From DATEVL01 sp964448245 (GTDB lineage Bacteria > Chloroflexota > Anaerolineae > Anaerolineales > E44-bin32), in the NCBI GenBank assembly GCA_964448245.1, contig CAYUWF010000001.1, positions 1-64,000 of the forward strand: a DNA stretch of 64,000 nucleotides, read 5' to 3'. Made by a program: the position numbers and the translations under genes. Below, piece after piece: positions 34,445-43,289 of the stretch; the stretch's first letter is position 1, and the number at the start of each line of letters is the position of its first letter. The notes under the pieces were generated by a model that was not told the DNA's origin, ran no database searches, and saw only the letters and a program-made list of their open reading frames with translations.

Positions 34445-35050
34445 TCAGCTACCCACCGGGCGACCCGAATGCCGATCGAGAAACGCCACGAGCTCCTTGT
34501 GGAACCGATCGGGGTCGTCCAGGTTCGGGGCATGCCGCACATGGGGGGCAACGACCAGCCGGGCTTCCGGTTCGCGGGCGGCCCATCTGGGCATCGCCTT
34601 GCGGATATTCCGCGTCGCGTCCCGGTCGCCGACCTCGAGCAGGATCGGCTTGGCGATAGCGTAGTTGGGCTCGAAGTGCAAACAGGCGGTCGCTTCCATC
34701 CAGGTCCGGATGAACTCATCCTTGCTCAGTCGGTTCATGGCAGGGCGCAGGAGGTCGCGGGATGCCTCCGAAGCCGTAGTGGCGGCCAGCGCCTGTTCGA
34801 CGAGCGACCGATGCGGAACCAGGCGGAAGATGGGTTCGGCCAGCCTTAGGGCCAGGCTTTCCATTGAGGTCAGCTCCTGGAAGTTCGAGGTGCAATCCAC
34901 GCACACCACGATCGGGAGCGTGCGGTCGCATTCGTGATGGTCGACGGTTGCGCCGTGCGTAAAGACCACGGGCGGTCCATCGGCCTGCCCGCCCAGCCAA
35001 GAATGGAGGCGGCAACCGGGCCGATCGAGGATGTGTTCGTCGAGCTTCAT
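34445..35050 (-). pseudogene. Alpha/beta hydrolase lacking its nucleophile segment
   Basis: The frame is open over 201 residues. It begins with the oxyanion region PPVVFTHGATVDHHECD and passes straight to VCVDCTSNFQELTSMESLAL. It then continues normally through LEVGDRDATRNIRKAMPRWA to the catalytic-His region PHVRHAPNLDDP. The segment that should hold the GxSxG elbow (about 70 residues) is missing in frame. It should be catalytically dead. Confidence 0.7.
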
Positions 35051-35069
35051 CGCCTTCGACTCCCCGGTG

Positions 35070-35678
35070 TCAACTGAAGATGCCTTTCACGCGTGAGGCT
35101 CGGGGTGTATTCCCCCGCCAGGCAATCCTAGGGACCTGGTGGATCCAGCGATACGGTCCGCTCTGGACCAATCGCTGAGACTGAGTCATCCGCGGTTGAT
35201 CGCTCCATTCCCGGCCCAGGGACCGATGCGACCATTCGANNNNNNNNNNNNNNNNNNNNNNNNNNNNNNNNNNNNNNNNNNNNNNNNNNNNNNNNNNNNN
35301 NNNNNNNNNNNNNNNNNNNNNNNNNNNNNNNNNNNNNNNGTCATCCGCGGTTGATCGCTCCATTCCCGGCCCAGGGACCGATGCGACCATTCGATGAGAA
35401 AGAAACCCGCCGCCGCCAAGACCACGCCAAACCAGCGCGCCCACATGGGCAGGGGAAGGAGGCCCAGGCGAATGCCTGGAAAGGACAGGTCGATCGCGGT
35501 CGAGGCGAGGGCCATGACGGAGAGGATCGACGCCAGGCGCGAGGCCGTGCCGGGCTGGAGCCAGTCGACAATCTCGTCCTCGGCGGGCGGATTCTTGTGT
35601 GTGGTGTAGGCGCGATGAGCGACGAAGCCGACGAGGAGCAGGACCATGAGGAAACGGAAGGCAGCCGTTTCGGTCACG
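35070..35678 (-). pseudogene. Isoprenylcysteine carboxylmethyltransferase-like protein, truncated and spanning an assembly gap
   Basis: From a GTG at 35678 (GGAAG upstream) the frame reads ETAAFRFLMVLLLVGFVAH, LGLLPLPMWARWFGVVLAAA and GFFLIEWSHRSLGREWSDQP. If the N-gap and duplicated 55 bases are collapsed, it continues MTQSQRLVQSGPYRWIHQ, the ICMT signature region, but then degenerates (VPRIAWRGN...) instead of giving the expected histidine motif and last helices. The real gene is therefore probably truncated at its 3' end. The gap itself looks artificial. Confidence 0.65.
35240..35339. other. Assembly gap (100 N) flanked by an exact 55-base duplicate
   Basis: Bases 35185-35239 and 35340-35394 are identical (starting GTCATCCGCGGTTGATC, ending GCGACCATTCGA). 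A 55-base exact overlap at two contig ends is what a k=55 assembler leaves when it scaffolds without merging. The true sequence probably has one copy and no gap. Confidence 0.9.
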
Positions 35679-35691
35679 AGCGCTTCCGGTA

Positions 35692-36399
35692 TCAGGCTGG
35701 TTCGAGAGCCACCGGACTCCACAAGTACTCGACTTCGACGGCCTTGCGGATTGCCTCGTCCGTCCGGCGATGGAACTCAAGGCGGGTCAGGCGGTCGTCC
35801 CGCGGGTGATAAGGATTGCGCGACCTGTCGTACCCGAGGATCGGGCCCATCGCATCGCCGGCCGGTTTCCACAGGGCGACCCAATTCCGGTCGGGAGCAC
35901 AGCGCAAGCGAACCTGGAGGTGGACCGGGCCTTCCGGAAGAGGGACCGAGCCGGCGCGAGTGAGGCCGCGGCGGAGCTGCTCGACCCATTCCTGCGAACC
36001 GGGGGCCGCCGTCGGAATCGCCTTGCATCCCGACGGACGATTCCGGCTGGAAGACGAAGGCGAGGATGCCAGGCCGACCGAGAGCCGCGACGGCGCCGTT
36101 GTGTCCTTGGTGGCGATGACGAGCGAGAAGCGCGCGGCGCTGAGCCACCGGGCGCCGAAGAGCGGGGTCAGGAAGTTCTCCAGGACGTAGCCGTGAAGAA
36201 CGTTGGCTTCCCGGGGAACCTGCACGTGAAGGTGAAGGAAAAGCGGCAGAGGGGAGGAGGGTAGAGTTGAAAGCTCTCCGGTCAGGCGCGTGAGGACCTC
36301 CGCCAGCCGCGCCAGGGCAGCAGGATCGCTCTCACCGCGGCGGATAGGGAGGGGAGTGAAGCCCTCAACGACGCGCAGCGTTTCGCCTTGTTCCCACAT
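35692..36399 (-). CDS. Hypothetical protein, 235 residues
   Basis: From the ATG at 36399 the protein begins MWEQGETLRVVEGFTPLPIR. It contains PLFLHLHVQVPREANVLHGY, ARFSLVIATKDTTAPSRLSV and LRCAPDRNWVALWKPAGDAM, then GPILGYDRSRNPYHPRDDRL. No signal peptide or membrane helix. The last third loosely resembles RusA-like folds, but I do not claim that. The upstream extension of the frame is rich in Arg/Gly and is probably not coding. Confidence 0.6.
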   Translation of the reverse strand: MWEQGETLRVVEGFTPLPIRRGESDPAALARLAEVLTRLTGELSTLPSSPLPLFLHLHVQVPREANVLHGYVLENFLTPLFGARWLSAARFSLVIATKDTTAPSRLSVGLASSPSSSSRNRPSGCKAIPTAAPGSQEWVEQLRRGLTRAGSVPLPEGPVHLQVRLRCAPDRNWVALWKPAGDAMGPILGYDRSRNPYHPRDDRLTRLEFHRRTDEAIRKAVEVEYLWSPVALEPA

Positions 36400-36604
36400 C
36401 TCAAGTCCGCCGCCGGACAGCCTCTTGAGCCGCGCCAGTATCGCGCACAAAGCAGGCCGTGCGCCAGGGCGCGCCTCGGCCCGGGAGGAGGCCCCACCTC
36501 GGAGGCGGTTTCGGCAATCCGAGGCGCCGGGCCGATCGTACCCGTCGGCCATCGCTGTCCCGCGGCGCCGTGACCACCGGCCCCAGACGCCGTCAAGCCA
36601 ATCC

Positions 36605-37008
36605 CTAGCCCGGTCGGTGCCAGAGAGGGGAGCCGCCTTCCGAGGGACGCCGGCCAGAAGCACGCCTCGGGAGTCGCTTGCTGACGATAGACCAGTCGTC
36701 ATGCTCACGAAAGACGGCGAATCCCATCTCCAGGTACAGGGGGAGCGGGCCGTGAAAGTTGGAAGCTTCGTCGAAGGCGCCCTTGCGTGGATAGGCCTCG
36801 GCGATCGTCAGGCCGGCGGCGGCGAAGGACCGACAGGCTTCATCGAGTAGGGCCGAGGCCACCCTGGAGCGTCGGTGGTCTTTGGCGACGACGAAGCAGA
36901 CAACCCGCGGGCGCCCCAGAACGGTAGGACCACCGTGGCGTTGCTCTGCGCGGCGAGGGTGCGTTCGTCCTTGTTGGGTGAGGAAGAGATAGAGGTCTTC
37001 TCAGGCAT
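36605..37008 (-). pseudogene. GNAT acetyltransferase remnant, frameshifted and N-terminally deleted
   Basis: A start at 37008 gives MPEKTSISSSPNKDERTLAA with no fold-specific features. In the next frame, RVVCFVVAKDHRRSRVASAL is the acetyl-CoA-binding region, followed by DEACRSFAAAGLTIAEAYPR and PLYLEMGFAVFREHDDWSIV, the C-terminal half of a GNAT. The N-terminal strands before the P-loop are missing. Confidence 0.7.
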
Positions 37009-37060
37009 GCAGGCCTCCGCGGAGGCGGCCCGGCCCGGTGCCGGGCTTGTCCCGAGTTCT

Positions 37061-37453
37061 TCAGTCGGTCTCCTTGGCGGAGGTACGGCGGATGGTCACC
37101 GAAGGCTCTCCCTCCTTGCGAAACTGGAGGATTTCCGGGTGTGTTTCGCCGTAGCTCGCCAGCGCTTTCCCGTCCCACGTCTGCCGGCCCTTGTTCCAGA
37201 CTGCCTGGATTCCCGAGGCGCGCACGGTCTCGCCATGGCCGAGAGTTTCCATCTTGATCTCGTCCTCCAGGGCTCCGATGTTGGCCGTCGCAGCCTCGGC
37301 CTTCTGGCCAAACTCCGCCTCGATGTCGTCCAGGTGCGCCTTGACCTCAGGCGGGAGCGCTCGGTCGATCAACGCCTGCTTCTGAGCCCCAAGGCCCTCC
37401 CGCTCAGCGAAAAGCTTCGCCAGGCGGTCCAGCTTCTCGGCGATGGACAGCAT
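37061..37453 (-). CDS. Coiled-coil hypothetical protein (phage Gam-like?)
   Basis: The 130-residue protein has GGGGAGG eight bases before the ATG. An N-terminal coiled coil (IAEKLDRLAKLFAEREGLGA, LDDIEAEFGQKAEAATANIG) is followed by IQAVWNKGRQTWDGKALASY and HPEILQFRKEGEPSVTIRR. The layout resembles phage host-nuclease-inhibitor (Gam-type) proteins. No other phage gene is near, so function is uncertain. Confidence 0.65.
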   Translation of the reverse strand: MLSIAEKLDRLAKLFAEREGLGAQKQALIDRALPPEVKAHLDDIEAEFGQKAEAATANIGALEDEIKMETLGHGETVRASGIQAVWNKGRQTWDGKALASYGETHPEILQFRKEGEPSVTIRRTSAKETD

Positions 37454-37564
37454 GACTCATCCTCCCCTCGACCGCGTTTGACGACGTCGGTTTCTCTGCC
37501 GCCTCGATCCCGATCGACAGCCTGTTCGCCGCCTGCCGGCCCGTGGGGCGTGGATCCTCCACTC

Positions 37565-37574
37565 AGTATCGCGC
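37565..37574. repeat. Isolated AGTATCGCGC core of the array palindrome
   Basis: The ten-base core found in the conserved intergenic palindromes of 52-64 kb occurs here in a GC-rich stretch (37500-37600) with only weak inverted symmetry. It looks like an eroded site. The remaining interval up to 38146 holds the element at 37608-37943 and about 200 bases with nothing recognisable. Confidence 0.5.
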
Positions 37575-37607
37575 CATAGGCCTGCGTCGAGCCAGACAGA
37601 CTGGTTC

Positions 37608-37943
37608 AGCTAGCAGGTTGTGGAAAAATGGCTACGGTCGTCAAACCCTCACCCTTGACCGCTCCCCCTGCGCTCGCCGCGCCGCGCGTTCCTGGGATTC
37701 CTGCAGGGGAGGGGATCCCATTTCTGGGGTGTGGGGGAGCTTCGCTCCCCCCACACCCCAGACTTCCGCCCCGCGCGGAGCCGCCCGTAGCGAAGCGGAG
37801 GGCCTCTCCGCCAAGATTGCTTGCGCACCCGGGCCCTGTCCGCGGAGAGGCCTTACAGGCTGCTCCCGGGAAGGCACCGGGACGGTGTCCGCGAGGGGTG
37901 GGGGGGTGTGGTGGGAAGAGGGTTCTTCAGCAACCTGCTAGCT
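37608..37943. mobile_element. MITE-like element with 13-bp perfect terminal inverted repeats
   Basis: The ends are AGCTAGCAGGTTG (37608-37620) and its exact complement CAACCTGCTAGCT (37931-37943). The 336-base interior has no gene. It holds a near-perfect 17-bp stem with a TTC loop (37724-37740 with 37744-37761), the same architecture as the repeats at 3147 and 8173. A partial relative lies at 23278-23447. It looks like a non-autonomous transposon-like element. Confidence 0.75.
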
Positions 37944-38146
37944 GTCCGCCGCCGGACAGGCGGGGAAGCGGCGAGAAGAATACCGGCGCTTGCGCGCCGC
38001 TGCGGTCGGCCGGGCGTCAGGCCACGGATGGTGCGAGCTCAGCCGCTCGGCGGATCACCCTTTCTAACCTCCGGTCCTGACGGTCGCTTCTCTGTTTCGA
38101 TCGCCGGGCCGATCCCGGGTTTCCGGCGCGTCCTTCTGGAGAGATG

Positions 38147-38941
38147 TCAGGGAAGCGTGTCCGCCAGCCAATCGGCGATGAATCCGGCCACGCTCTCCCA
38201 ACCTTCCTCGGCGATGGTCCAGTGGCCGCGCCCGGGGAACTCACGAAAGGAGGTGACCGCCGAGGAGTGGCGGTACTTGCGGTAGTTGGACCGGTTGACC
38301 TGTGGAGGGACGATGTGGTCCGAGCCGCCCGCCACCAGCAGCAACGGCGGCCGGGTCGGGTTTCGGAAATCGACCCTGGCCGGGCTGCGCGGGCTGGTCG
38401 TCGCCACGGCTGCCTGGAAGAAGATCCGGCCGGTTTCGGGCACGACGTGCCGGTCGTAGGCGGCGCGCTGCTGCTCGCCTGGCATGGTATTGACGAAGGC
38501 ATACTGGAAATCGGTGAAAGGCATGCGCAGCACCCGCTCCCAGCCTCTCCACGTGGTCAGCACCCGTCCGAGAGATCGGAAGGCCGTCGGGTAGAAGGAG
38601 AAGACGCCTTTGGGAGGCGCCGAATCGATCGCCACCCCGGCCGCGCCGACGTCTCGATCCAGCAGAAGCTGAACGAAGAGGCCTCCGAAGGAATGCCCCA
38701 CCAGGATCGGGGGCTGTGGCAGGCCCGCAATCAACCGTTGGTAGTGGTCGACGATCTCGCCGATGCCCAGGCCGCGCAAGGCAGGCGAGGGCTGGGCTCG
38801 CTGTTCGGCGACAGAACTCTCCTTGCCGGGCCAGGGAGGCGCCAAGGTCGAGAAGCCCCGCCTCTCGAAGTAAGGGAGGAAATGCTCCCAGCAAAGGGGA
38901 GTCACCCAAGCCCCGTGAAGGAAGACAATCGATTTGGACAT
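38147..38941 (-). CDS. Alpha/beta hydrolase
   Basis: The intact 264-residue enzyme begins KSIVFLHGAWVTPLCWEHFL. It has the nucleophile elbow in PILVGHSFGGLFVQLLLD, an acidic residue in LVAGGSDHIVPP, and the catalytic His in FPGRGHWTIAEEGWE. It belongs to the general esterase/lipase-like group; substrate unknown. AGGTGAAGC precedes the ATG. Confidence 0.88.
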   Translation of the reverse strand: MSKSIVFLHGAWVTPLCWEHFLPYFERRGFSTLAPPWPGKESSVAEQRAQPSPALRGLGIGEIVDHYQRLIAGLPQPPILVGHSFGGLFVQLLLDRDVGAAGVAIDSAPPKGVFSFYPTAFRSLGRVLTTWRGWERVLRMPFTDFQYAFVNTMPGEQQRAAYDRHVVPETGRIFFQAAVATTSPRSPARVDFRNPTRPPLLLVAGGSDHIVPPQVNRSNYRKYRHSSAVTSFREFPGRGHWTIAEEGWESVAGFIADWLADTLP

Positions 38942-39381
38942 GCTTCACCTGCCTCCAGGAGATGTCCGCCGGCCCGAGGGTCCGTCGAACGTCGAGAGGT
39001 TCAGGCCTGGCGACCCCTAAGTATCGCGCTGAGTGACGCGGGGAGGAGTCTAGAACGGTTTGTAGCCCATCAAGAAGACGATGAGAGCCACGCCGACTAT
39101 TTCGGGGACATGGGCCATCGAACGACAGGGTCGTCTATCTGTTCCCGTAGTTGCGGAGCTATCCGGCCCGCCGAGGGGGCATCGTTGAGAGAAGCTTCGA
39201 AACGCTTCCCGCGAGGGAGCAAGACCAGCAGGATGAGAGGGAACAAGGCGATCAGGAAGCAGAGCGAACTGCCCGGGGCGCCCTGAAGACGAACGGCAGC
39301 GGATCGCTCCGCGCCGGCCGGCGCGGCATCCTCAAACCGGGTGAGGATTGGGGAGAGCCCGGCGTGCCAGCCCCGATCAGG
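38942..39381. other. Interval with an eroded array core and a membrane-protein fragment
   Basis: AGTATCGCGC occurs at 39020-39029. On -, from about 39300 to 39050, two adjoining frames encode CFLIALFPLILLVLLPRGKR, then FEASLNDAPSAGRIAPQLRE and QIDDPVVRW. After a shift near 39110 comes HVPEIVGVALIVFLMGYKPF, a stop-terminated last helix. This is the C-terminal third of an integral membrane protein whose N-terminal part is gone. Confidence 0.55.
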
Positions 39382-39935
39382 CTAGACCCCGGCTCCGGAA
39401 GGCTGCACCTCGGGAAGTTCTGCAGCGATGTCCGCACTCCAGGCGGCAATAGCCTGCCAGTCGCGGAAGTCGCCGAGCGAGGCCTTGATGCCCTTGATGA
39501 TCAACTTCTCGGGCACGCTCAGCCGGCTCATGTCGAGCGCGCCGTGGAAGAAGGCCGTGCCGCGCGGCCCGATGCGGTCCGCCACGGGCTGCAGCGCCTC
39601 GGGGAAGCGCCAGCCTTTCATTAACTGGACCGGGTCGCCATTACCCGTTGGCCCGGTGGAGAAGAGCCAGACCGGCCGACGGGCCAACTCCTTCTCGTTG
39701 GATTCCAGGAAGGCGGCGGCTTCTTTGCGCCATTGCCCGACATAGACCGCGCTGCCGATCACGGCGGCGCGTTAGGGAGCCAGGCTCGCCACCCGTTCGA
39801 CCGTCAGCGCTTCTGTTTCGAGACCGGCTGCCACAGCTGCTCACCGATCTTCCTCGTGATTTCCGCCGTTGCCCCGTATTTGCTGGCGTAGGCGGCTAGG
39901 ACCCGTCCGTCCACTCGTTCCTCCAGTTTCTCCAC
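39382..39935 (-). pseudogene. Flavodoxin-domain protein, frameshifted
   Basis: The C-terminal 126 residues are in one frame: MIGSAVYVGQWRKEAAAFLE, PVWLFSTGPTGNGDP and MKGWRFPEALQPVADRIGPR. Upstream pieces in other frames supply the FMN-binding start (RVLAAYASKYGATAEITRKI) and AAGLETEALTVERVASLAP. Together they form a HemG/menaquinone-type flavodoxin with at least two frame changes near 39780-39830. Confidence 0.75.
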
Positions 39936-40110
39936 GAAGGCCCAAAGAGGGCGCAACCTGTGGGGGGCATACGCGGAGATTAGTCTGAGCTAGGCTGCGC
40001 CGCAGGTGTGGAACGGAACAGGGGTTCTGCGCGAGATCTCGTCAAAGCCGCGGCTTGACCCCGGGGGTGCCCTGCGACCGCGAAGAGTCCGGTGCCGGGC
40101 AAAAGGCGGA

Positions 40111-40794
40111 TCACATCATGCGATCCTCGATCTCCCACGTGTGATCGAGGACATGCCAGGCCACTCGCCGAACGAAATAGCGTGGGCCCCAGCGGACACC
40201 CCCGCGTGGTCCCCGCGCGGGCGTCCCGCCGGCGGCGGCGGAGGCGAGGGCCTCGAGGACAGCCGGGCGGATGCGAAGCAGGTTCTCGTGCAGATCGCCG
40301 CCGCGCACCTTGTAGCTTCGCCCGAGCCGTGACAGATACGCGCTCTCGGCGTCCAGCACATGCTGGAGGATGCCTTCCAGGTGGCGGCCGCCTCCGCGCG
40401 GTCCTTGGCGCAACGCGTTGCCCTTCGCCGCGCTGGCCGCCGCGTCGAACGCCCGCCAGCACGCCCGCAGGATCGTCTGGAGACGGCGCAGCTCGGCTTC
40501 GCCGATGCGGCCGGCGTCGCTGGACGGCGCCCGGTCGGGAGCGCCGAAGTCGGTGGTCGCATTCCCGACGAGCCGTTCGTTGATGGCGAGGTCCACCGTT
40601 CCGGCCGGAACGCGAAACCCTAGACGAGCCGCCCGCAGGGCGCGAGCGAAGCGCGGGGCCGCCTCGAGCAGGGCGGCCAGCGCCTCGGCCTCGTCCCGGC
40701 CGCTGCGACACCATCCTGGCCAGTCGATCGCGCCGGCGAACGTGCGCCGCTCGCCGGTCTCGAGGTACACCGGGATCCGTCTCGACGATCGCAT
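40111..40794 (-). CDS. DinB-like hypothetical protein, 227 residues
   Basis: GGAGGGG lies close to the ATG at 40794. The protein begins RRIPVYLETGERRTFAGAID and continues WPGWCRSGRDEAEALAAL. A helical part with HLEGILQHVLDAESAYLSRL and FVRRVAWHVLDHTWEIEDR resembles the DinB four-helix bundle with its spaced histidines. Enzymatic role unknown. The frame is intact. Confidence 0.75.
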   Translation of the reverse strand: MRSSRRIPVYLETGERRTFAGAIDWPGWCRSGRDEAEALAALLEAAPRFARALRAARLGFRVPAGTVDLAINERLVGNATTDFGAPDRAPSSDAGRIGEAELRRLQTILRACWRAFDAAASAAKGNALRQGPRGGGRHLEGILQHVLDAESAYLSRLGRSYKVRGGDLHENLLRIRPAVLEALASAAAGGTPARGPRGGVRWGPRYFVRRVAWHVLDHTWEIEDRMM

Positions 40795-40901
40795 CACGCC
40801 CCTCCGGCGCGCGGCGTTGTACCGGCTATGGGTGCCGAGGACTCTAGAGGCTTTTCAAAGCCGGGCTTTTTGGGCGAGGCCGGCACGGTCTGGGCCGTCG
40901 G

Positions 40902-41465
40902 TCACTCGAGCGGACTCAGCTCGACCAACGTCTCCCGGTCCAAGCGGAACCGCCTGGTCGTTTCCACCGAAGGGCAACAAAGGGGACCGGTCGGGGGGTG
41001 AGAGACCAGACCGACCGTGATCTGGACCGAATCGATCGCCACCGAGGTGACTCGGACCCGGTCGCCGAGGTAGGCCGTCGCCACGTGCCTGGCCTGACCA
41101 TCGTCGTCCACGACGGCGGCCAGGCTGACGAAGGTGCCGGTCCCTCCGCCGGATCCGGCCAGGACGACCGCGGCATCCGCCCTCCCGTCGGCATCCAGAT
41201 CGCCAAAGGAAAGCAGATCGCGCAGGAGGGCCACGGTGATCTGTGAGGCCGATCCTGGCGCGGCCTCCTGGCGGTACTCGCCGTCGGTCAACCGGATCAG
41301 ACCTTCGGCTGGTGTTGGGGAATTGTAGTAGGCGTTGACCAGAGCCTCCAAGGTTATGCCATCGGGGGTTGGAGCTGGTGCCCGGCCGCAGGCGCCCAGG
41401 AAGACCAGCGCGAGACTCAACAGGCTCGCCCGAAGGGCGGAGGAGAATTCGCTTCGGCCTTTCAA
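40902..41465 (-). CDS. Lipoprotein of unknown function, 187 residues
   Basis: A TTG start at 41465 sits seven bases after GGAGG. The signal peptide ends in LVFLGAC (lipidated Cys). The mature part contains LLSFGDLDADGRADAAVVLA, reminiscent of FG-GAP or dockerin-like Asp-rich calcium loops, then GTFVSLAAVVDDDGQARHVA and SVQITVGLVSHPPTGPLCCP. The start choice depends on that ribosome site. Confidence 0.72.
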   Translation of the reverse strand: MKGRSEFSSALRASLLSLALVFLGACGRAPAPTPDGITLEALVNAYYNSPTPAEGLIRLTDGEYRQEAAPGSASQITVALLRDLLSFGDLDADGRADAAVVLAGSGGGTGTFVSLAAVVDDDGQARHVATAYLGDRVRVTSVAIDSVQITVGLVSHPPTGPLCCPSVETTRRFRLDRETLVELSPLE

Positions 41466-42199
41466 CGGCACCCCTCCAGGGCAATCGACGCGGTGAGTAT
41501 CGCACGATCTCCCCGCGAGGACTATGCCTGATTTCAGGATCGCAGAGACGCGCGCAGGGCTCTCACGGCCGGGCCGCCATGTCGAGCAGCGAGCCGGTGA
41601 GGCCGGCTGCCGCGCCAGCCTTGGGCCGCGTCGTCGGGTCAGACGGCACGCGTCGCGCGCAGCAAGAACCGGGGACTTGAAGATCGGCTTTGCAGTCTCC
41701 CTCCAGGGAGGGAGGGGTTTCCCTACGAAGGATCGCAGCAGGTCGGGGATTTTCTTCTTTCGGAGGCGGGCGAGGTCTCCTGCCAGCGCAGGCCGGCGGC
41801 GCGGCTGTTGCCGGAAGAGGTCGCGGAAGACAGCCTCGTCTGGGGCGCGGCGGTCCTTCATCTGGCTGTAGCGGCGTTGTTGCTCGGGGCGAAAGCGTGT
41901 AGGCAGGCAACGTCTTCGGGCCGGCGCCTCTACTGGTGCGTTGAGTATCGCGTACGTCGCGCCCAGGACGGTAAGGAAGAACCGCTGTGTGGCATGGCAA
42001 CCCTTCGGAGGACAATCCCATCCCGGCGGCCGCGCCGCGTGCACGAGGAGCGACCGGCCGGCGGCGCGGCCAGGCTTGCTGAGTACCGCGCCGATCTCCG
42101 TCCGGAAATGAGGATCACGGGGCCAATCGCTGTCTGAAGAGTGGGGATGAGGTCAAACCCTTCGTAAGCTCCCGGGGGCCGAGCCACGCCGGACCGCTG
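41466..42199. other. Long interval with three eroded array cores and a DUF2721-like fragment
   Basis: Core variants occur at 41496-41505 (AGTATCGCAC), 41944-41953 (AGTATCGCGT) and 42082-42091 (AGTACCGCGC). On - at about 42187-42100 the frame reads GFDLIPTLQTAIGPVILISG, the conserved start of DUF2721 membrane proteins. It then runs directly into palindrome sequence, as if the gene had been cut by a recombination in the site. A further open frame (about 41563-41870, KDRRAPDEAVFRDLFRQQ) has no recognisable domain. Confidence 0.45.
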
Positions 42200-43102
42200 T
42201 CAGTGCCTTGCCGCGGGCTCGTCGCTCCTCATGCGGCAGTCTTCGTCCTCGTACTCGACCTCGATCGTAGTGTGCTCCAGGTCGATCTGCCGGAACAGGT
42301 GCAGGGCATCTCTCTTGACCTGAGTGATTTCGGCTTTGGTGGCCTCGGAGGGGACGACAAGGTGGGTGGTCAGGACGTGATGCTCGCCGTCGAGGGACCA
42401 GGCGTGGGTGTGGTGCGTCGAAAGGACGTGCGGGATGTGCTCGAGCTCGTGCTCGATGGCGTGGACGTCCAGGTCGGCCGGCGCCGCCTGGAGGAAGATG
42501 GCGACGGTCTTGCGCAGGTTGCGAATGACGTTGTACAGGACATACCCGGTGATCAAGATCGAGAGGAGCGGATCGAGGATCTCGATGTCGGTGACGAGCA
42601 GTGACAGGCTGACGATCAGGACCGCCACCCAGCCCAGGACGTCTTCGAGAAGATGCCAGGCGATGATCTGGCTATTCATCCCCTGGGCGCCCCGCATTCG
42701 GAGTACGGCGGCGCCGTTCACCAGGATCCCGAGGATGGCGAGGGCCAACATGCCGCGGGCGTTGGACGGCTGAGGGTCGAAAAGCCGGGGAATGGCCTGG
42801 GCCAGGATGATAAGGGATCCGAGGATGAGAACGACGGCGTTGACCAGCGCGGCCACGAGGGAGAGCCGGCGGAACCCATACGAGTAGCGCCCCTGGCTCG
42901 GCCGGTGGGCGCGGTTCTCCATGATCCAGGAGAACCCGATCGCCAGGCTGTCCCCCAGGTCGTGGAGCGCGTCGGACACGATCGCCAGGCTGTTGGTGAA
43001 AACGCCCCCGACGACCTCGATCAGCGTGAAGGCGAGATTCAGCAAGAAAGCAGCGCGCAGACGGGCGGTCGTCTCGTGGGAATGGTCGCGAGGCTGGCGC
43101 AT
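42200..43102 (-). CDS. Cation diffusion facilitator (CzcD/ZitB-like) metal efflux protein
   Basis: The 300-residue protein has six membrane helices. Metal-site motifs are in helix 2 (SDALHDLGDS, HxxxD) and helix 5 (WHLLEDVLGW, HxxxD). The cytoplasmic C-terminal domain (IEHELEHIPHVLSTHHTHAW) is complete, with a His-rich end. It exports Zn2+ or a similar divalent cation using the proton gradient. The start is an ATG at 43102 with a weak ribosome site. An upstream extension of the frame is not supported. Confidence 0.92.
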   Translation of the reverse strand: MRQPRDHSHETTARLRAAFLLNLAFTLIEVVGGVFTNSLAIVSDALHDLGDSLAIGFSWIMENRAHRPSQGRYSYGFRRLSLVAALVNAVVLILGSLIILAQAIPRLFDPQPSNARGMLALAILGILVNGAAVLRMRGAQGMNSQIIAWHLLEDVLGWVAVLIVSLSLLVTDIEILDPLLSILITGYVLYNVIRNLRKTVAIFLQAAPADLDVHAIEHELEHIPHVLSTHHTHAWSLDGEHHVLTTHLVVPSEATKAEITQVKRDALHLFRQIDLEHTTIEVEYEDEDCRMRSDEPAARH

Positions 43103-43289
43103 GATGGGGAGCCTAGCGGCAAGGTTACCGGCCGCCTGCGTGGCGCGGAGTCTCGGCCCTACGTCGCCACCGGTCCTGGGAGTATGGCACAGAAGCCGTC
43201 CGGCCGGCGCGTTCGCAATTCCAACGACATGGTTCATACCGGGGAAGGCCCGTGGGGGAGCCCGGTACTCCTGTTGGCGTGGGTCCCCA

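Noticed and set aside
35186..35722. A continuous ICMT-like protein across the N run
   Set aside because: The Ns and duplicated 55 bases make the frame through the gap meaningless. Only the collapsed sequence should be interpreted.
37061..37453. Prophage remnant based on a Gam-like protein
   Set aside because: It is a single weakly similar coiled-coil protein with no capsid, terminase, portal or lysis gene nearby.
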